NCBI RefSeq assembly: GCF_001586165.1 | Contig: NZ_CP014608.1 | Span: forward strand, 2,790,001 to 2,854,000 | DNA length: 64,000 bases | Reading direction: 5' to 3' | From: Obesumbacterium proteus | Lineage (GTDB): Bacteria; Pseudomonadota; Gammaproteobacteria; Enterobacterales; Enterobacteriaceae | Shown here: positions 1 to 8,408 of the stretch, one piece after another | Position numbering within the stretch: position 1 is the first letter of the stretch | Layout: every line of letters starts with the position of its first letter | Made by a program: the position numbers and the translations under genes | Notes under the pieces: model-generated | Databases searched by the model: none | Seen by the model: the letters and a program-made list of their open reading frames with translations, nothing else | What the model was told of the DNA's origin: nothing

Positions 1-461
1 TTGAAGGCACGCAGGGGATCGGCGTGGTGCCTGCCGAGACGCGTCAGGCTGCGGAAAGTGTCATTGATGCTTTTCGTGGTTTGAATGCGCACATTCTGGT
101 GCAGGAATATATCAAAGAGGCCCAGGGCGCAGACATTCGCTGTTTGGTAATCGGCAAGCGGGTGGTGGCGGCCATTGAACGACAGGCTAAACCGGGTGAG
201 TTTCGTTCGAACCTGCATCGCGGCGGTACCGCCAAACGGGTGGCTATCACTGAACAAGAACGCGAGGTGGCGCTGAAAGCCGTTGCCATGCTGGGGTTAT
301 GCGTGGCGGGCGTTGATATTCTACGCTCTGCGCGTGGCCCGTTGGTGATGGAGGTTAATGCCTCGCCGGGGTTGGAAGGCATTGAAACCACCACGGGGAA
401 AGATATTGCAGGTATGATGATCGATTACATTGAACGCACGATTGCGCGCAAAAAGCACTAA
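1..461 (+). CDS. rimK: RimK, ribosomal protein S6--L-glutamate ligase (5' end outside window)
   Basis: This is the C-terminal half of an ATP-grasp ligase that adds glutamates to the C-terminus of ribosomal protein S6. The frame is open from the first base of the window, so the start lies upstream. The visible part contains ATP-grasp signatures: an ILVQEYI strand, an RCLVIG strand, a basic loop around FRSNLHRGG, and the metal-binding EVNASPGLEGIE near the end. The product ends in a basic IARKKH tail. In E. coli, rimK also precedes ybjN and potFGHI, which supports the assignment. The stop codon overlaps that of the convergent small gene that follows. Identity is confident; only the N-terminus is missing. 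Confidence 0.95.
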   Translation, partial: EGTQGIGVVPAETRQAAESVIDAFRGLNAHILVQEYIKEAQGADIRCLVIGKRVVAAIERQAKPGEFRSNLHRGGTAKRVAITEQEREVALKAVAMLGLCVAGVDILRSARGPLVMEVNASPGLEGIETTTGKDIAGMMIDYIERTIARKKH

Positions 462-652
462 ACCTGCACAAACTGATTGGTTGCAGGCTGATAGTGATAT
501 CCTGCCTGCGCCAATCGTTCCTGTAATCCACTCATCGAAATATCATAACGGCGGGCTAAATCCTCTAAGGACGGGCACTCATCGCGGAGTTTCATGTTGA
601 CGATGCTCATCAGCATCAATGGGTCCATGGTGGCATAGCGCGTCAGCGACAT
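458..652 (-). CDS. Small DUF4250 domain protein
   Basis: A 64-residue protein matching the DUF4250 family pattern: MDPLMLMSIVNMKLRDE followed by a short helix-turn-helix-like region (LEDLARRYDISMSGLQERL) and a closing YHYQPATNQFV. Function is unknown; the helical pattern would suit a small nucleic-acid or protein binding module, but that is inference. The open frame extends upstream, but I chose the ATG at 652 because a strong GAGGAG ribosome binding site lies just before it and family homology starts shortly after. It faces rimK tail to tail with overlapping stop codons and is divergent from ybjN. E. coli K-12 has no gene here as far as I recall. Confidence 0.8.
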   Translation of the reverse strand: MSLTRYATMDPLMLMSIVNMKLRDECPSLEDLARRYDISMSGLQERLAQAGYHYQPATNQFVQV

Positions 653-794
653 TGTGTACTCCTCTTTCCGCCAAGATTGATGAATTAATTGTCTTTGAGC
701 ATAGATAAAACGGGCAATTTTCCGTAAGCTATGCCCCTTTTCTACGTCTGTGCTTATTATCTCCTGTTTTATCATTTTTGTAAGGTAGGCCACT

Positions 795-1286
795 ATGGAT
801 TCGCTAATCGTCCCGGATCTGGATCTTTTACGACGCTGGCTGGATCAACTGGGCATCACCTTTTTTGAGTGTGACTCCTGCCAAGCGCTACATCTGCCGC
901 ATATGCAGAATTTTGACGGTGTATTTGACGCTAAAGTCGATATGATCGATCAAACGATTTTGTTCAGTGCGCTGGCTGAAATACGCCCGACCTCGCTGAT
1001 CCCCTTGGTTGCCGATCTCAGTCAAATGAACGCCAGCACCTTGGCAGTGAAAGTCTTTGTTGATATTCAGGATGACAATTTACCGAAGCTGATCGCGTGC
1101 CTTTCATTGAACGGCAGCGTCGGCGTGACGCTTGAGCAGTTTGCTGAGTTCATGAAACAGGGCGAAGAACAGCTTTCGATGATCATGATGGAGACGCGCG
1201 CCAATGGCATGTTGTTTCTCGGCGAAGGCGAAGAAAGCGACGCCGATTACGACCCAAACGCCATGAGCGGGCCTCTGCTACATTAG
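795..1286 (+). CDS. ybjN: YbjN family protein (stress/motility-related, sensory-transduction-like)
   Basis: A 163-residue acidic protein closely resembling E. coli YbjN (158 aa), with the characteristic FFECDSCQALHLPHMQNFDG segment near residue 23 and an acidic C-terminal tail rich in Glu and Asp. In E. coli, YbjN overexpression or loss affects motility, biofilm and stress genes; its molecular activity is not established, though the fold is related to type III secretion chaperones. It lies between rimK and potFGHI as in E. coli. An intrinsic terminator at 1325-1354 follows it. The start is the ATG at 795, just after the divergent DUF4250 promoter region. Confidence 0.93.
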   Translation: MDSLIVPDLDLLRRWLDQLGITFFECDSCQALHLPHMQNFDGVFDAKVDMIDQTILFSALAEIRPTSLIPLVADLSQMNASTLAVKVFVDIQDDNLPKLIACLSLNGSVGVTLEQFAEFMKQGEEQLSMIMMETRANGMLFLGEGEESDADYDPNAMSGPLLH

Positions 1287-1324
1287 TGATAACGCGCCTG
1301 ACAGTCACTGCGCTGACATGGTTC

Positions 1325-1354
1325 AACGGCACCTTTATGGTGCCGTTAGTTTTT
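1325..1354 (+). terminator. Intrinsic terminator after ybjN
   Basis: A perfect 9-bp stem (AACGGCACC with GGTGCCGTT) closes a five-base loop and is followed by AGTTTTT. It lies 38 bases after the ybjN stop codon and separates ybjN from the pot operon. Confidence 0.85.
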
Positions 1355-1686
1355 GTATAAAAACCTCATAAATATTCTGCAAACCAATCAATCTCCCCGA
1401 TATCTGACGCCATTAGCGGCTTGAATGGCGCACGACATAGATGCTATTGCATAGAAAATCGATAATTGACGTTTTTTCCACCGCTCAGTGGCTGGATAGG
1501 CCATCAGCAGTTATGCTTGATTTGCAGCGTACAGCCCAGATTTTCCTCATATTATTACTCGACATTTAAATGAAGAAATAACCGCTTTTTCTGATTTTAT
1601 ATGCATAACGATCTGCTGTCGCATGCCATCACTGCTGGTAAACGGGCTAGTGCGCGCCGTTTCTACATTATTTGGAGGGATTGACG
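1355..1686 (+). promoter_or_regulatory. Upstream region of potFGHI
   Basis: About 330 bases without a gene lie between the ybjN terminator and potF, so the potF promoter must be here. The stretch is AT-rich from about 1540 to 1610. I see no unambiguous -35/-10 pair. The only firm element is the GGAGGG ribosome binding site at 1675-1680, six bases before the chosen potF ATG at 1687. Confidence 0.5.
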
Positions 1687-2793
1687 ATGATCAACGGGCA
1701 TAAAAAATGGCTGGTAGGCGCTATCTCTGGGGCTTTAATGGCTACAGCGGCAACGGCCGCCGATCAGAAAACGCTGCATATCTATAACTGGTCTGACTAT
1801 ATTGCACCAGACACCTTGGCGAATTTCACCAAAGAAACCGGTATCAAGGTGGTTTACGACGTGTTTGATTCCAACGAAGTGCTGGAAGGCAAACTGATGG
1901 CTGGTAGCACCGGTTTTGATTTGGTTGTTCCTTCCGCCAGTTTCCTCGAGCGTCAGGTTGGCGCGGGCGTATTTAAACCCTTAGACAAAAGCCAGTTGAG
2001 TAACTACAAAAACCTCGATCCTGAGCTGCTAAAGCTGGTGGCTAAGCACGACCCAGACAATAAATATGCGATTCCGTACACCTTTGCGACCACCGGCATT
2101 GGCTATAACGTTGAAAAAGTGAAAGCGGCGTTAGGCAAAGATGCACCGGTGAATAGCTGGGATCTGGTGTTGAAGCCTGAGAATCTGGAGAAACTAAAAA
2201 GCTGCGGCGTTTCTTTCCTTGATGCCCCCGCTGAAATTTATGCCACCGTACTGAACTACATTGGCAAAGATCCTAACAGTTCAGACGCCAACGACTACAA
2301 CGGCGCGGCGAACGACCTGCTGTTAAAACTTCGTCCAAATATTCGTTATTTCCACTCCTCTCAGTACATCAACGACTTAGCCAACGGTGACATTTGCGTC
2401 GCGGTCGGTTGGTCTGGCGACGTGATGCAGGCCGCTAACCGTGCCAAAGAAGCTAAAAACGGCGTGGATATTGCCTACAGCATTCCGAAAGAAGGTGCTC
2501 TGATCTTCTTCGATGTGTTTGCGATGCCCGCTGACGCGAAAAATACCCCTGAGGCGTATCAGTTCCTCAACTACTTATTACGCCCTGAAGTGATCGCGAA
2601 TATCAGCAACCACGTTTATTACGCTAACGCCAATAAAGCGGCGACGCCGCTGGTAAATCCAGAAGTGCGGGATAATCCGGGAATTTATCCTCCGCCGGAC
2701 GTGAGAGCCAAAATGTTCACGCTGAAAGTGCAATCGCCAAAAATTGACCGCGTGATCACCCGAGCTTGGACCAAAGTGAAAACCGGAAAATAA
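1687..2793 (+). CDS. potF: Putrescine-binding periplasmic protein PotF
   Basis: Solute-binding protein of the PotFGHI putrescine importer, 368 residues (E. coli 370). A signal peptide with a hydrophobic core ends at TAATAA, and the mature protein begins DQKTLHIYNWSDYI, the hallmark of the PotD/PotF family. The ligand pocket segments WSDY, FDVFAMP and LNYLLRP are conserved. A TTG at 1672 opens the frame earlier, but the ATG at 1687 gives a normal signal peptide with GGAGGG spaced six bases upstream. It is first in the pot operon and separated from potG by a hairpin that may make PotF more abundant than the membrane components. Confidence 0.96.
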   Translation: MINGHKKWLVGAISGALMATAATAADQKTLHIYNWSDYIAPDTLANFTKETGIKVVYDVFDSNEVLEGKLMAGSTGFDLVVPSASFLERQVGAGVFKPLDKSQLSNYKNLDPELLKLVAKHDPDNKYAIPYTFATTGIGYNVEKVKAALGKDAPVNSWDLVLKPENLEKLKSCGVSFLDAPAEIYATVLNYIGKDPNSSDANDYNGAANDLLLKLRPNIRYFHSSQYINDLANGDICVAVGWSGDVMQAANRAKEAKNGVDIAYSIPKEGALIFFDVFAMPADAKNTPEAYQFLNYLLRPEVIANISNHVYYANANKAATPLVNPEVRDNPGIYPPPDVRAKMFTLKVQSPKIDRVITRAWTKVKTGK

Positions 2794-2838
2794 ATCAGCG
2801 AAACAGTTACGTAGATAAATAATGTGGCTACGCTGAAT

Positions 2839-2876
2839 ACACAGGCAGAGAAAACCTCTTTGCCTGTGTGCTTTTA
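2839..2876 (+). terminator. Hairpin between potF and potG (attenuator or mRNA stabiliser)
   Basis: ACACAGGCA at 2839-2847 pairs with TGCCTGTGT at 2861-2869, extended inward by GAG/CTT pairs, and is followed by GCTTTT. A partial terminator or 3'-protecting hairpin after the binding-protein gene is common in ABC importer operons and would set a high PotF to PotGHI ratio. The T-run is short, so complete termination is unlikely. Confidence 0.65.
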
Positions 2877-2946
2877 CACTGCTCATTGAGCGGTATGTGT
2901 CGATGCAGCCGGGTCTGTATCAGGTACGAGAGCGAGGACGTCCCGA

Positions 2947-4080
2947 ATGAATGATATTATTCCCCGTCAGGCACCTAAGGTGCATAAAGCGTTTACGCCG
3001 CTGTTGGAAATTCGCAATCTCAGTAAAACCTTTGACGGGCAGCTCGCCGTCGATGACGTCAATCTCACGATTTATAAAGGCGAAATTTTTGCGCTGCTCG
3101 GCGCATCCGGCTGTGGAAAATCCACCTTGCTACGCATGCTGGCCGGTTTTGAAATGCCCACCAGCGGGCAAATTGTGCTTGATGGGCAGGATTTAGCCCA
3201 TGTGCCTCCCTATCAACGCCCAATCAATATGATGTTCCAGTCTTATGCGCTTTTCCCCCATATGAGCGTGGAGCAAAACATTGCTTTCGGTTTGAAGCAA
3301 GATCGCTTGAGCCGCGGCGAAATCAGCCAGCGCGTGGAAGAAATGTTGTCGCTGGTGCATATGCAAGAATATGCGAAACGTAAGCCACATCAGCTATCAG
3401 GCGGGCAGCGCCAGCGTGTTGCATTGGCGCGCAGTTTGGCCAAACGGCCAAAATTGCTGCTGCTGGATGAGCCTATGGGAGCATTAGATAAAAAGCTGCG
3501 TGAGCGCATGCAGTTGGAAGTGGCCGACATCTTAGAACGCGTGGGCGTAACCTGCGTGATGGTGACGCACGATCAGGAAGAGGCGATGACGATGGCGGGG
3601 CGCATTGCCATTATGAATCGCGGTAAATTCGTGCAAATCGGTGAGCCTGAAGAGATTTATGAGCACCCTAATAGCCGCTACAGCGCCGAGTTTATCGGTT
3701 CGGTTAACGTCTTTGACGGCATCCTAAAAGAACAGTTAGACGATGCGTTGCTGATCCAAAGCCCCGGCTTGTTGAATCCACTTAAAGTGGATCTCGATGC
3801 CGCCGTGGTTGAGGGCGTTCCGGTGCAGATTGCTTTGCGCCCAGAGAAAATTCTGCTGTGCGAAGAACCGCCGGAAGACGGCTGCAACTATGCAACGGGA
3901 GAAGTGGTGCACATTGCCTATCTCGGTGATTTGTCTATTTATCACGTCAAGCTGCTCAGCGGGCAAATGATAAGCGCCCAGTTACAGAACGGGCACCGTT
4001 TCCGTAAAGGCATGCCAACCTGGGGCGACCAAATCAAGCTGTGTTGGGATGCAGATAGCTGCGTGGTGCTCACCGTCTGA
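2947..4080 (+). CDS. potG: Putrescine ABC transporter ATP-binding protein PotG
   Basis: ATPase subunit of the putrescine importer, 377 residues, the same length as E. coli PotG. The Walker A motif GASGCGKST lies around residue 55, a Q-loop (FQSYALFPH) follows, the ABC signature is LSGGQRQR, Walker B is LLLLDEP and the switch His is in MVTHDQEEAM. A C-terminal TOBE-type domain (ALRPEKI... VVHIAYLGDLSIYHV) is typical of the polyamine/sulfate/maltose family. It acts at the cytoplasmic face with PotH and PotI. The potH start follows after ten bases. Confidence 0.96.
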   Translation: MNDIIPRQAPKVHKAFTPLLEIRNLSKTFDGQLAVDDVNLTIYKGEIFALLGASGCGKSTLLRMLAGFEMPTSGQIVLDGQDLAHVPPYQRPINMMFQSYALFPHMSVEQNIAFGLKQDRLSRGEISQRVEEMLSLVHMQEYAKRKPHQLSGGQRQRVALARSLAKRPKLLLLDEPMGALDKKLRERMQLEVADILERVGVTCVMVTHDQEEAMTMAGRIAIMNRGKFVQIGEPEEIYEHPNSRYSAEFIGSVNVFDGILKEQLDDALLIQSPGLLNPLKVDLDAAVVEGVPVQIALRPEKILLCEEPPEDGCNYATGEVVHIAYLGDLSIYHVKLLSGQMISAQLQNGHRFRKGMPTWGDQIKLCWDADSCVVLTV

Positions 4081-4090
4081 GGAGATAGCG

Positions 4091-5053
4091 ATGTCTACAC
4101 TGTTTACAAGTCGCAGCGATCGCCCTCCGGTTCAACGGGTGGGAAAATTCACTGCGTGGCTCTACCGTTTACGCGGGGTGCATGGCCGTAAACTGGTTAT
4201 TGCCTTGCCCTATCTATGGCTGATCTGCCTATTTTTACTGCCGTTCCTGACGGTGTTTAAAATCAGTCTGGCCGAAATGGCACGTGCGATCCCGCCGTTT
4301 ACCGATCTAATGACTTGGGCGGATGACAAGCTGGATATTGCGCTGAACTTTGCCAACTATTTTCAGCTTTTTGACGATCCGCTTTATGTGGATGCTTATC
4401 TTCAATCGCTGCAAATCGCCGCTGTCTCAACGATATGCTGTTTAATCATTGGCTATCCGCTGGCGTGGGCGGTGGCGCACAGCAGTTCATCGACGCGCAA
4501 TATTTTGCTGCTGCTGGTGATCTTACCGTCTTGGACGTCTTTTTTGATTCGCGTGTATGCATGGATGGGCATACTCAAAGAGAACGGCGTGCTGAATAAC
4601 GTTTTGCTGTGGCTCGGGGTTATCGATCATCCGTTGATTATTCTGCACACCAACACGGCGGTGTATATCGGCGTGGTGTACTCCTATCTGCCTTTTATGG
4701 TGCTGCCTATTTACACCGCGCTGACGCGTATTGATTACTCGCTGGTGGAAGCCGCGTTGGATCTTGGCGCTAGACCAATAAAAACCTTCTTTAAAATCAT
4801 TGTTCCTTTGACCAAAGGCGGAATTATCGCCGGTTCTATGTTGGTGTTTATCCCCGCCGTGGGTGAGTTTGTGATCCCTGAATTATTAGGCGGGCCGGAC
4901 AGCATCATGATTGGGCGCGTGCTGTGGCAGGAGTTCTTTAACAATCGCGATTGGCCCGTGGCTTCAGCGGTGGCGATCTTGATGTTGTTACTGTTGATCG
5001 TGCCGATCATGTTGTTCCACAAATATCAGAATAAAGAACTGGGGGCACACTGA
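4091..5053 (+). CDS. potH: Putrescine ABC transporter permease PotH
   Basis: Inner-membrane permease of the PotFGHI importer, 320 residues (E. coli 317), with about six hydrophobic segments. The coupling-helix EAA motif reads EAALDLGARPIKTFFKIIVPL. The open frame begins inside potG at 4049, but the ATG at 4091 follows a good GGAG and yields the conserved MSTL start. The stop codon overlaps the potI start by one base (TGATG), indicating translational coupling. It pairs with PotI to form the translocation channel. Confidence 0.95.
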   Translation: MSTLFTSRSDRPPVQRVGKFTAWLYRLRGVHGRKLVIALPYLWLICLFLLPFLTVFKISLAEMARAIPPFTDLMTWADDKLDIALNFANYFQLFDDPLYVDAYLQSLQIAAVSTICCLIIGYPLAWAVAHSSSSTRNILLLLVILPSWTSFLIRVYAWMGILKENGVLNNVLLWLGVIDHPLIILHTNTAVYIGVVYSYLPFMVLPIYTALTRIDYSLVEAALDLGARPIKTFFKIIVPLTKGGIIAGSMLVFIPAVGEFVIPELLGGPDSIMIGRVLWQEFFNNRDWPVASAVAILMLLLLIVPIMLFHKYQNKELGAH

Positions 5054-5898
5054 TGAATACTTTACCGGTTGTGCGCTCGCCGTGGCGTATTGTGATTTTA
5101 GTGGTGTGCTTTTTCTTCCTGTACGCGCCGATGCTGCTGTTGGTTATCTACTCCTTCAACAGCTCTAAGCTGGTAACCGTGTGGGCAGGGTGGTCAACGC
5201 GTTGGTATAGCGTGCTATTCCATGATTCGGTGATGATTAGCGCAGTGGGATTAAGCCTCACCAGTGCCGCTGCGGCGGCTACGATGGCGACCATTCTGGG
5301 CACCATGGCGGCGGTAGTGATGGTGCGTTTTGGCCGCTTTCGTGGCTCTAACGGGTTTGCATTCATGCTGACAGCGCCGCTGGTTATGCCCGATGTCATT
5401 ACCGGGCTCTCGCTGCTGCTGCTGTTTGTGGCAATGGGACACCTGATCGGCTGGCCCGCAGAGCGCGGTATGCTGACCATCTGGATGGCGCATGTGACCT
5501 TTTGTACGGCCTATGTCACCGTGGTGGTCAGCTCCCGTTTGCGTGAGCTGGATAAATCGTTGGAAGAGGCGGCGATGGATCTGGGCGCTACGCCGCTGAA
5601 AGTGTTCTTTGTGATCACCATTCCTATGATTGCCCCTGCGCTGGTTTCTGGCTGGCTGTTGGCATTTACGCTGTCGCTCGACGATTTGGTTATCGCCAGT
5701 TTTGTCGCGGGGCCGGGCTCAACGACGTTGCCGATGCTGGTGTTTGCCAGCGTGCGCATGGGCGTTAACCCAGAAATTAACGCGCTGGCCAGTATTATCC
5801 TGCTGGTGGTTGGGGTGATTGGCCTGATTGCATGGTGGTTTATGGCGAGAGCGGAAAAGCAGCGGTTGAAAGAGATCAGAAAAGCCGCAGGTGGCTAA
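5053..5898 (+). CDS. potI: Putrescine ABC transporter permease PotI
   Basis: Second permease of the putrescine importer, 281 residues as in E. coli, with about six membrane segments and the EAA motif EEAAMDLGATPLKVFFVITIP. It starts in the TGATG overlap with potH and ends the operon. No strong intrinsic terminator follows directly. Confidence 0.95.
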   Translation: MNTLPVVRSPWRIVILVVCFFFLYAPMLLLVIYSFNSSKLVTVWAGWSTRWYSVLFHDSVMISAVGLSLTSAAAAATMATILGTMAAVVMVRFGRFRGSNGFAFMLTAPLVMPDVITGLSLLLLFVAMGHLIGWPAERGMLTIWMAHVTFCTAYVTVVVSSRLRELDKSLEEAAMDLGATPLKVFFVITIPMIAPALVSGWLLAFTLSLDDLVIASFVAGPGSTTLPMLVFASVRMGVNPEINALASIILLVVGVIGLIAWWFMARAEKQRLKEIRKAAGG

Positions 5899-5995
5899 CG
5901 GTGGCTATCTCTCTTATCTCAACTGACTGAATCACTGAGTGTGTGAATAAATAGGGTGTGTAACACGTTAATTTGAAACATAAAGATCATAAACC

Positions 5996-6044
5996 GCTAG
6001 CCTGAACAACATAATTTGTCCTATCATGAGTTTTTCAGGCTAGC
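5996..6044. repeat. 10-bp inverted repeat in the potI-ybjO gap
   Basis: GCTAGCCTGA at 5996-6005 is repeated inverted as TCAGGCTAGC at 6035-6044, with a 29-base AT-rich spacer. The right arm ends just before the ybjO ribosome binding region. There is no T-run, so it is not an intrinsic terminator. It could be an operator or a leader hairpin for ybjO. Confidence 0.6.
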
Positions 6045-6056
6045 TTATGGAATAAG

Positions 6057-6548
6057 ATGTCAGAAATACTGCGTAACCGGCATGAAATGCTGAGGAAATG
6101 GGCTTTGGCCCCGGTACCTGTATTAATTGCCGGCACGGCAATGATCGGTATTCATACGCTTGGATTTTTGCTGTTACTCCATGAGTTGGGCTTTGACGGT
6201 TTAAGCGCGTTTATTTCAGATAGCGTACAAAATTGGGATTCCATGCTGCTTTGTATCGCAAGTATTGCGGTGCTGAGTATTGAAATTGCCTGTGGGCTTG
6301 CCGTCATTCAGGGAAAAAACTGGGGACGCTGGGGGTATTTGGGCTGCCAGATTACGGTGATAGGCTATATGTTGCTGGCCTCCCTTGGCTGGTTCCATCC
6401 TGAAATGTTCAGCGTTAACGGAGAAACCGGCGGTGAAATTTTCGCTGAGCTGGTGCGTTCAAAAATTCCTGAGCTTATGATTTTAGCCCTGCTGTTTGTC
6501 CCCCTTGCTAGCCGTCGTTACTTTGGATTGCAAAACCGCCGTAGGTAA
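6057..6548 (+). CDS. ybjO: YbjO family inner-membrane protein (DUF2593)
   Basis: A 163-residue membrane protein resembling E. coli YbjO (162 aa) in length, position and topology. About four hydrophobic stretches are visible, near residues 20-45, 60-85, 95-120 and 138-152, with the family-typical ELMILALLFVPLASRRYFGLQ ending. The biochemical role is unknown. It lies between potI and rlmC, as in E. coli. Confidence 0.85.
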   Translation: MSEILRNRHEMLRKWALAPVPVLIAGTAMIGIHTLGFLLLLHELGFDGLSAFISDSVQNWDSMLLCIASIAVLSIEIACGLAVIQGKNWGRWGYLGCQITVIGYMLLASLGWFHPEMFSVNGETGGEIFAELVRSKIPELMILALLFVPLASRRYFGLQNRRR

Positions 6549-6655
6549 AGTCAGCGCGTTATTTACCGTCTGTGTTTCGCCTGAACCTATGCCTTTATGC
6601 TACAATCCGCGCCGCCGTAACCCCATCTTTTCTTATTCAATAGAGTCTTTGTAAT

Positions 6656-7789
6656 ATGCACTGTGCCCTGTATCAGTCGGGAACCTGTCGCTCTTGTCAG
6701 TGGCTTGAAACGCCATATGCCCAACAAATTACCCAAAAACAGCAGCAGCTAGAAGCGCTGATGTCTGCCTTGCCGGTCGGGCGTTGGCTACCGGTTGTTA
6801 GCAGTGCAGAACAGGCATTTCGGAATAAAGCTAAGATGGTTGTCAGCGGCAGCGTAGAACGCCCGCTGTTAGGTATGCTGCATCGTGATGGAACCGCGGT
6901 TGATTTATGCGAATGCCCGCTCTATCCCGACGCTTTTGCCGCGGTGTTCGATACGCTCAAAGTATTTATCGCCCGCGCCGGATTAACGCCTTACAACGTT
7001 GAGCGTAAACGCGGTGAGCTAAAATATTTACTGCTCACCGAAAGCCAGAAGAATGGCCAACTTATGCTGCGCTTTGTATTGCGTTCGGAAACTAAGTTGG
7101 CACAGCTGCGTCAGGCATTGCCTTGGTTGCAGCAGCAACTGCCTCAGCTCGCGGTGATCACGGTTAATATTCAACCGGTGCATATGGCTATTTTGGAAGG
7201 GGAGACGGAGATATTTCTCACCGAACAGCAGGCGCTGGAAGAGTCGTTTAACCAAATCCCGCTGTATATTCGCCCGCAGAGTTTTTTCCAAACCAATCCT
7301 CAGGTTGCCGCGGCGCTGTATGCCACCGCGCGTGACTGGGTGCGTGAGCTGAATATCGGCAGCATGTGGGATCTGTTCTGTGGCGTGGGGGGCTTTGGCT
7401 TGCACTGCGCAACGCCAGAGATGAAACTCACCGGCATTGAAATTAGTGCGGAAGCCATCGCCTGTGCTACGCGTTCTGCGCAGCAAATTGGCCTGCACAA
7501 CGTCCAATTCGCCGCACTGGATTCAACGCGCTTTGCCACCGCCGAAGGCGAAGTGCCTGAACTGGTATTAGTCAATCCGCCGCGTCGGGGAATCGGTGCC
7601 GAGCTTTGCGCTTATCTCAGCACCATGGCTCCGCAATACATTCTCTACTCAAGCTGCAATGCGCAGACTATGGCTGTAGATATTGCGCGCTTGGAAAATT
7701 ACCGCATCGAACAAGTACAGCTCTTCGATATGTTCCCACATACGGCACATTACGAAGTATTAACTCTGCTGGTTCGTCAGGATCGGTAG
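6656..7789 (+). CDS. rlmC: 23S rRNA (uracil-747-C5)-methyltransferase RlmC
   Basis: S-adenosylmethionine-dependent methyltransferase that makes m5U747 in 23S rRNA, 377 residues (E. coli RlmC/YbjF 375). N-terminal cysteines (CALYQSGTCRSC and CECPLY) match the family's [4Fe-4S] ligands. The SAM site is WDLFCGVGGFGLHCA near residue 238, the motif LVNPPRRG follows, and the catalytic Cys is in YSSCNAQTMA. The C-terminus overlaps the convergent alkyltransferase gene by 13 bases. Confidence 0.96.
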   Translation: MHCALYQSGTCRSCQWLETPYAQQITQKQQQLEALMSALPVGRWLPVVSSAEQAFRNKAKMVVSGSVERPLLGMLHRDGTAVDLCECPLYPDAFAAVFDTLKVFIARAGLTPYNVERKRGELKYLLLTESQKNGQLMLRFVLRSETKLAQLRQALPWLQQQLPQLAVITVNIQPVHMAILEGETEIFLTEQQALEESFNQIPLYIRPQSFFQTNPQVAAALYATARDWVRELNIGSMWDLFCGVGGFGLHCATPEMKLTGIEISAEAIACATRSAQQIGLHNVQFAALDSTRFATAEGEVPELVLVNPPRRGIGAELCAYLSTMAPQYILYSSCNAQTMAVDIARLENYRIEQVQLFDMFPHTAHYEVLTLLVRQDR

Positions 7790-8265
7790 CTGATTTTCTC
7801 CAGATCGAGCAAGGCTTTTTTGATCGGTAATCCGCCTGAATAACCGGTCAAAGAGAGATCTTTGCCGAGCACGCGATGGCAGGGAATAAGAATCGAAATG
7901 GGGTTTCTTCCCACTGCGCCGCCCACGGCACGCACGGCTTTCGGATTGTTTAACGCATTAGCAATGACCGAATAGTGGCTGATGGTGCCGTATGGGATGG
8001 TAAGTAATGCCTTCCATACCGATTGCTGAAACGCCGTACCAACGGGCGCGAGCGGCAGGTTATCAAAGCGTATTTTTTCCCCCGCAAAATAGGCATCTAA
8101 ACAGTCGCGAATTTGGCGGTTGATGCTGAAATCCCCATCCTCAATCCACTCGGAAGGGCAGATCTTTTCTTCAATCTCATTAGGTAGCCACAGCTGGCGC
8201 AGCCCTTGTTCATCCGAAACTAATCTGAGCATGCCAACGGGCGAGGAATAAAGTGCGTGGTACAT
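7777..8265 (-). CDS. Methylated-DNA--protein-cysteine methyltransferase
   Basis: Repairs O6-alkylguanine (and O4-alkylthymine) by irreversible transfer of the alkyl group to its own Cys. It has 162 residues. The active-site motif IPCHRVLGKD lies near residue 131 and is preceded by the DNA-binding helix region AVRAVGGAVGRNP; the downstream LTGYSGGLPIKKALL is also typical. It is a one-domain Ogt-type enzyme without the Ada N-terminal regulatory domain. Position next to rlmC differs from E. coli ogt, so I leave the symbol blank. Possibly an ogt paralogue. Confidence 0.9.
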   Translation of the reverse strand: MYHALYSSPVGMLRLVSDEQGLRQLWLPNEIEEKICPSEWIEDGDFSINRQIRDCLDAYFAGEKIRFDNLPLAPVGTAFQQSVWKALLTIPYGTISHYSVIANALNNPKAVRAVGGAVGRNPISILIPCHRVLGKDLSLTGYSGGLPIKKALLDLEKISYRS

Positions 8266-8377
8266 GAAGTCTCCCTGAGTTTGGTTTAGTCCACGTTGAT
8301 TGGGCTAAGGTAGCAAAACGCAGCCAGGGAGGGTATTACCATGAAGGATAAGGGATAAAATTCAGAATTTCATTAAA

Positions 8378-8408
8378 CCCTCTCCCGAGGCGGGAGAGGG
8401 AATTTTAT
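8378..8408 (-). terminator. Terminator after artJ
   Basis: A perfect 10-bp stem, CCCTCTCCCG with CGGGAGAGGG, closes a three-base loop at 8378-8400. Read on the minus strand it follows the artJ stop codon at once and runs into TTTAAT; on the plus strand it is followed by AATTTTATTT. It likely terminates artJ. Confidence 0.75.
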
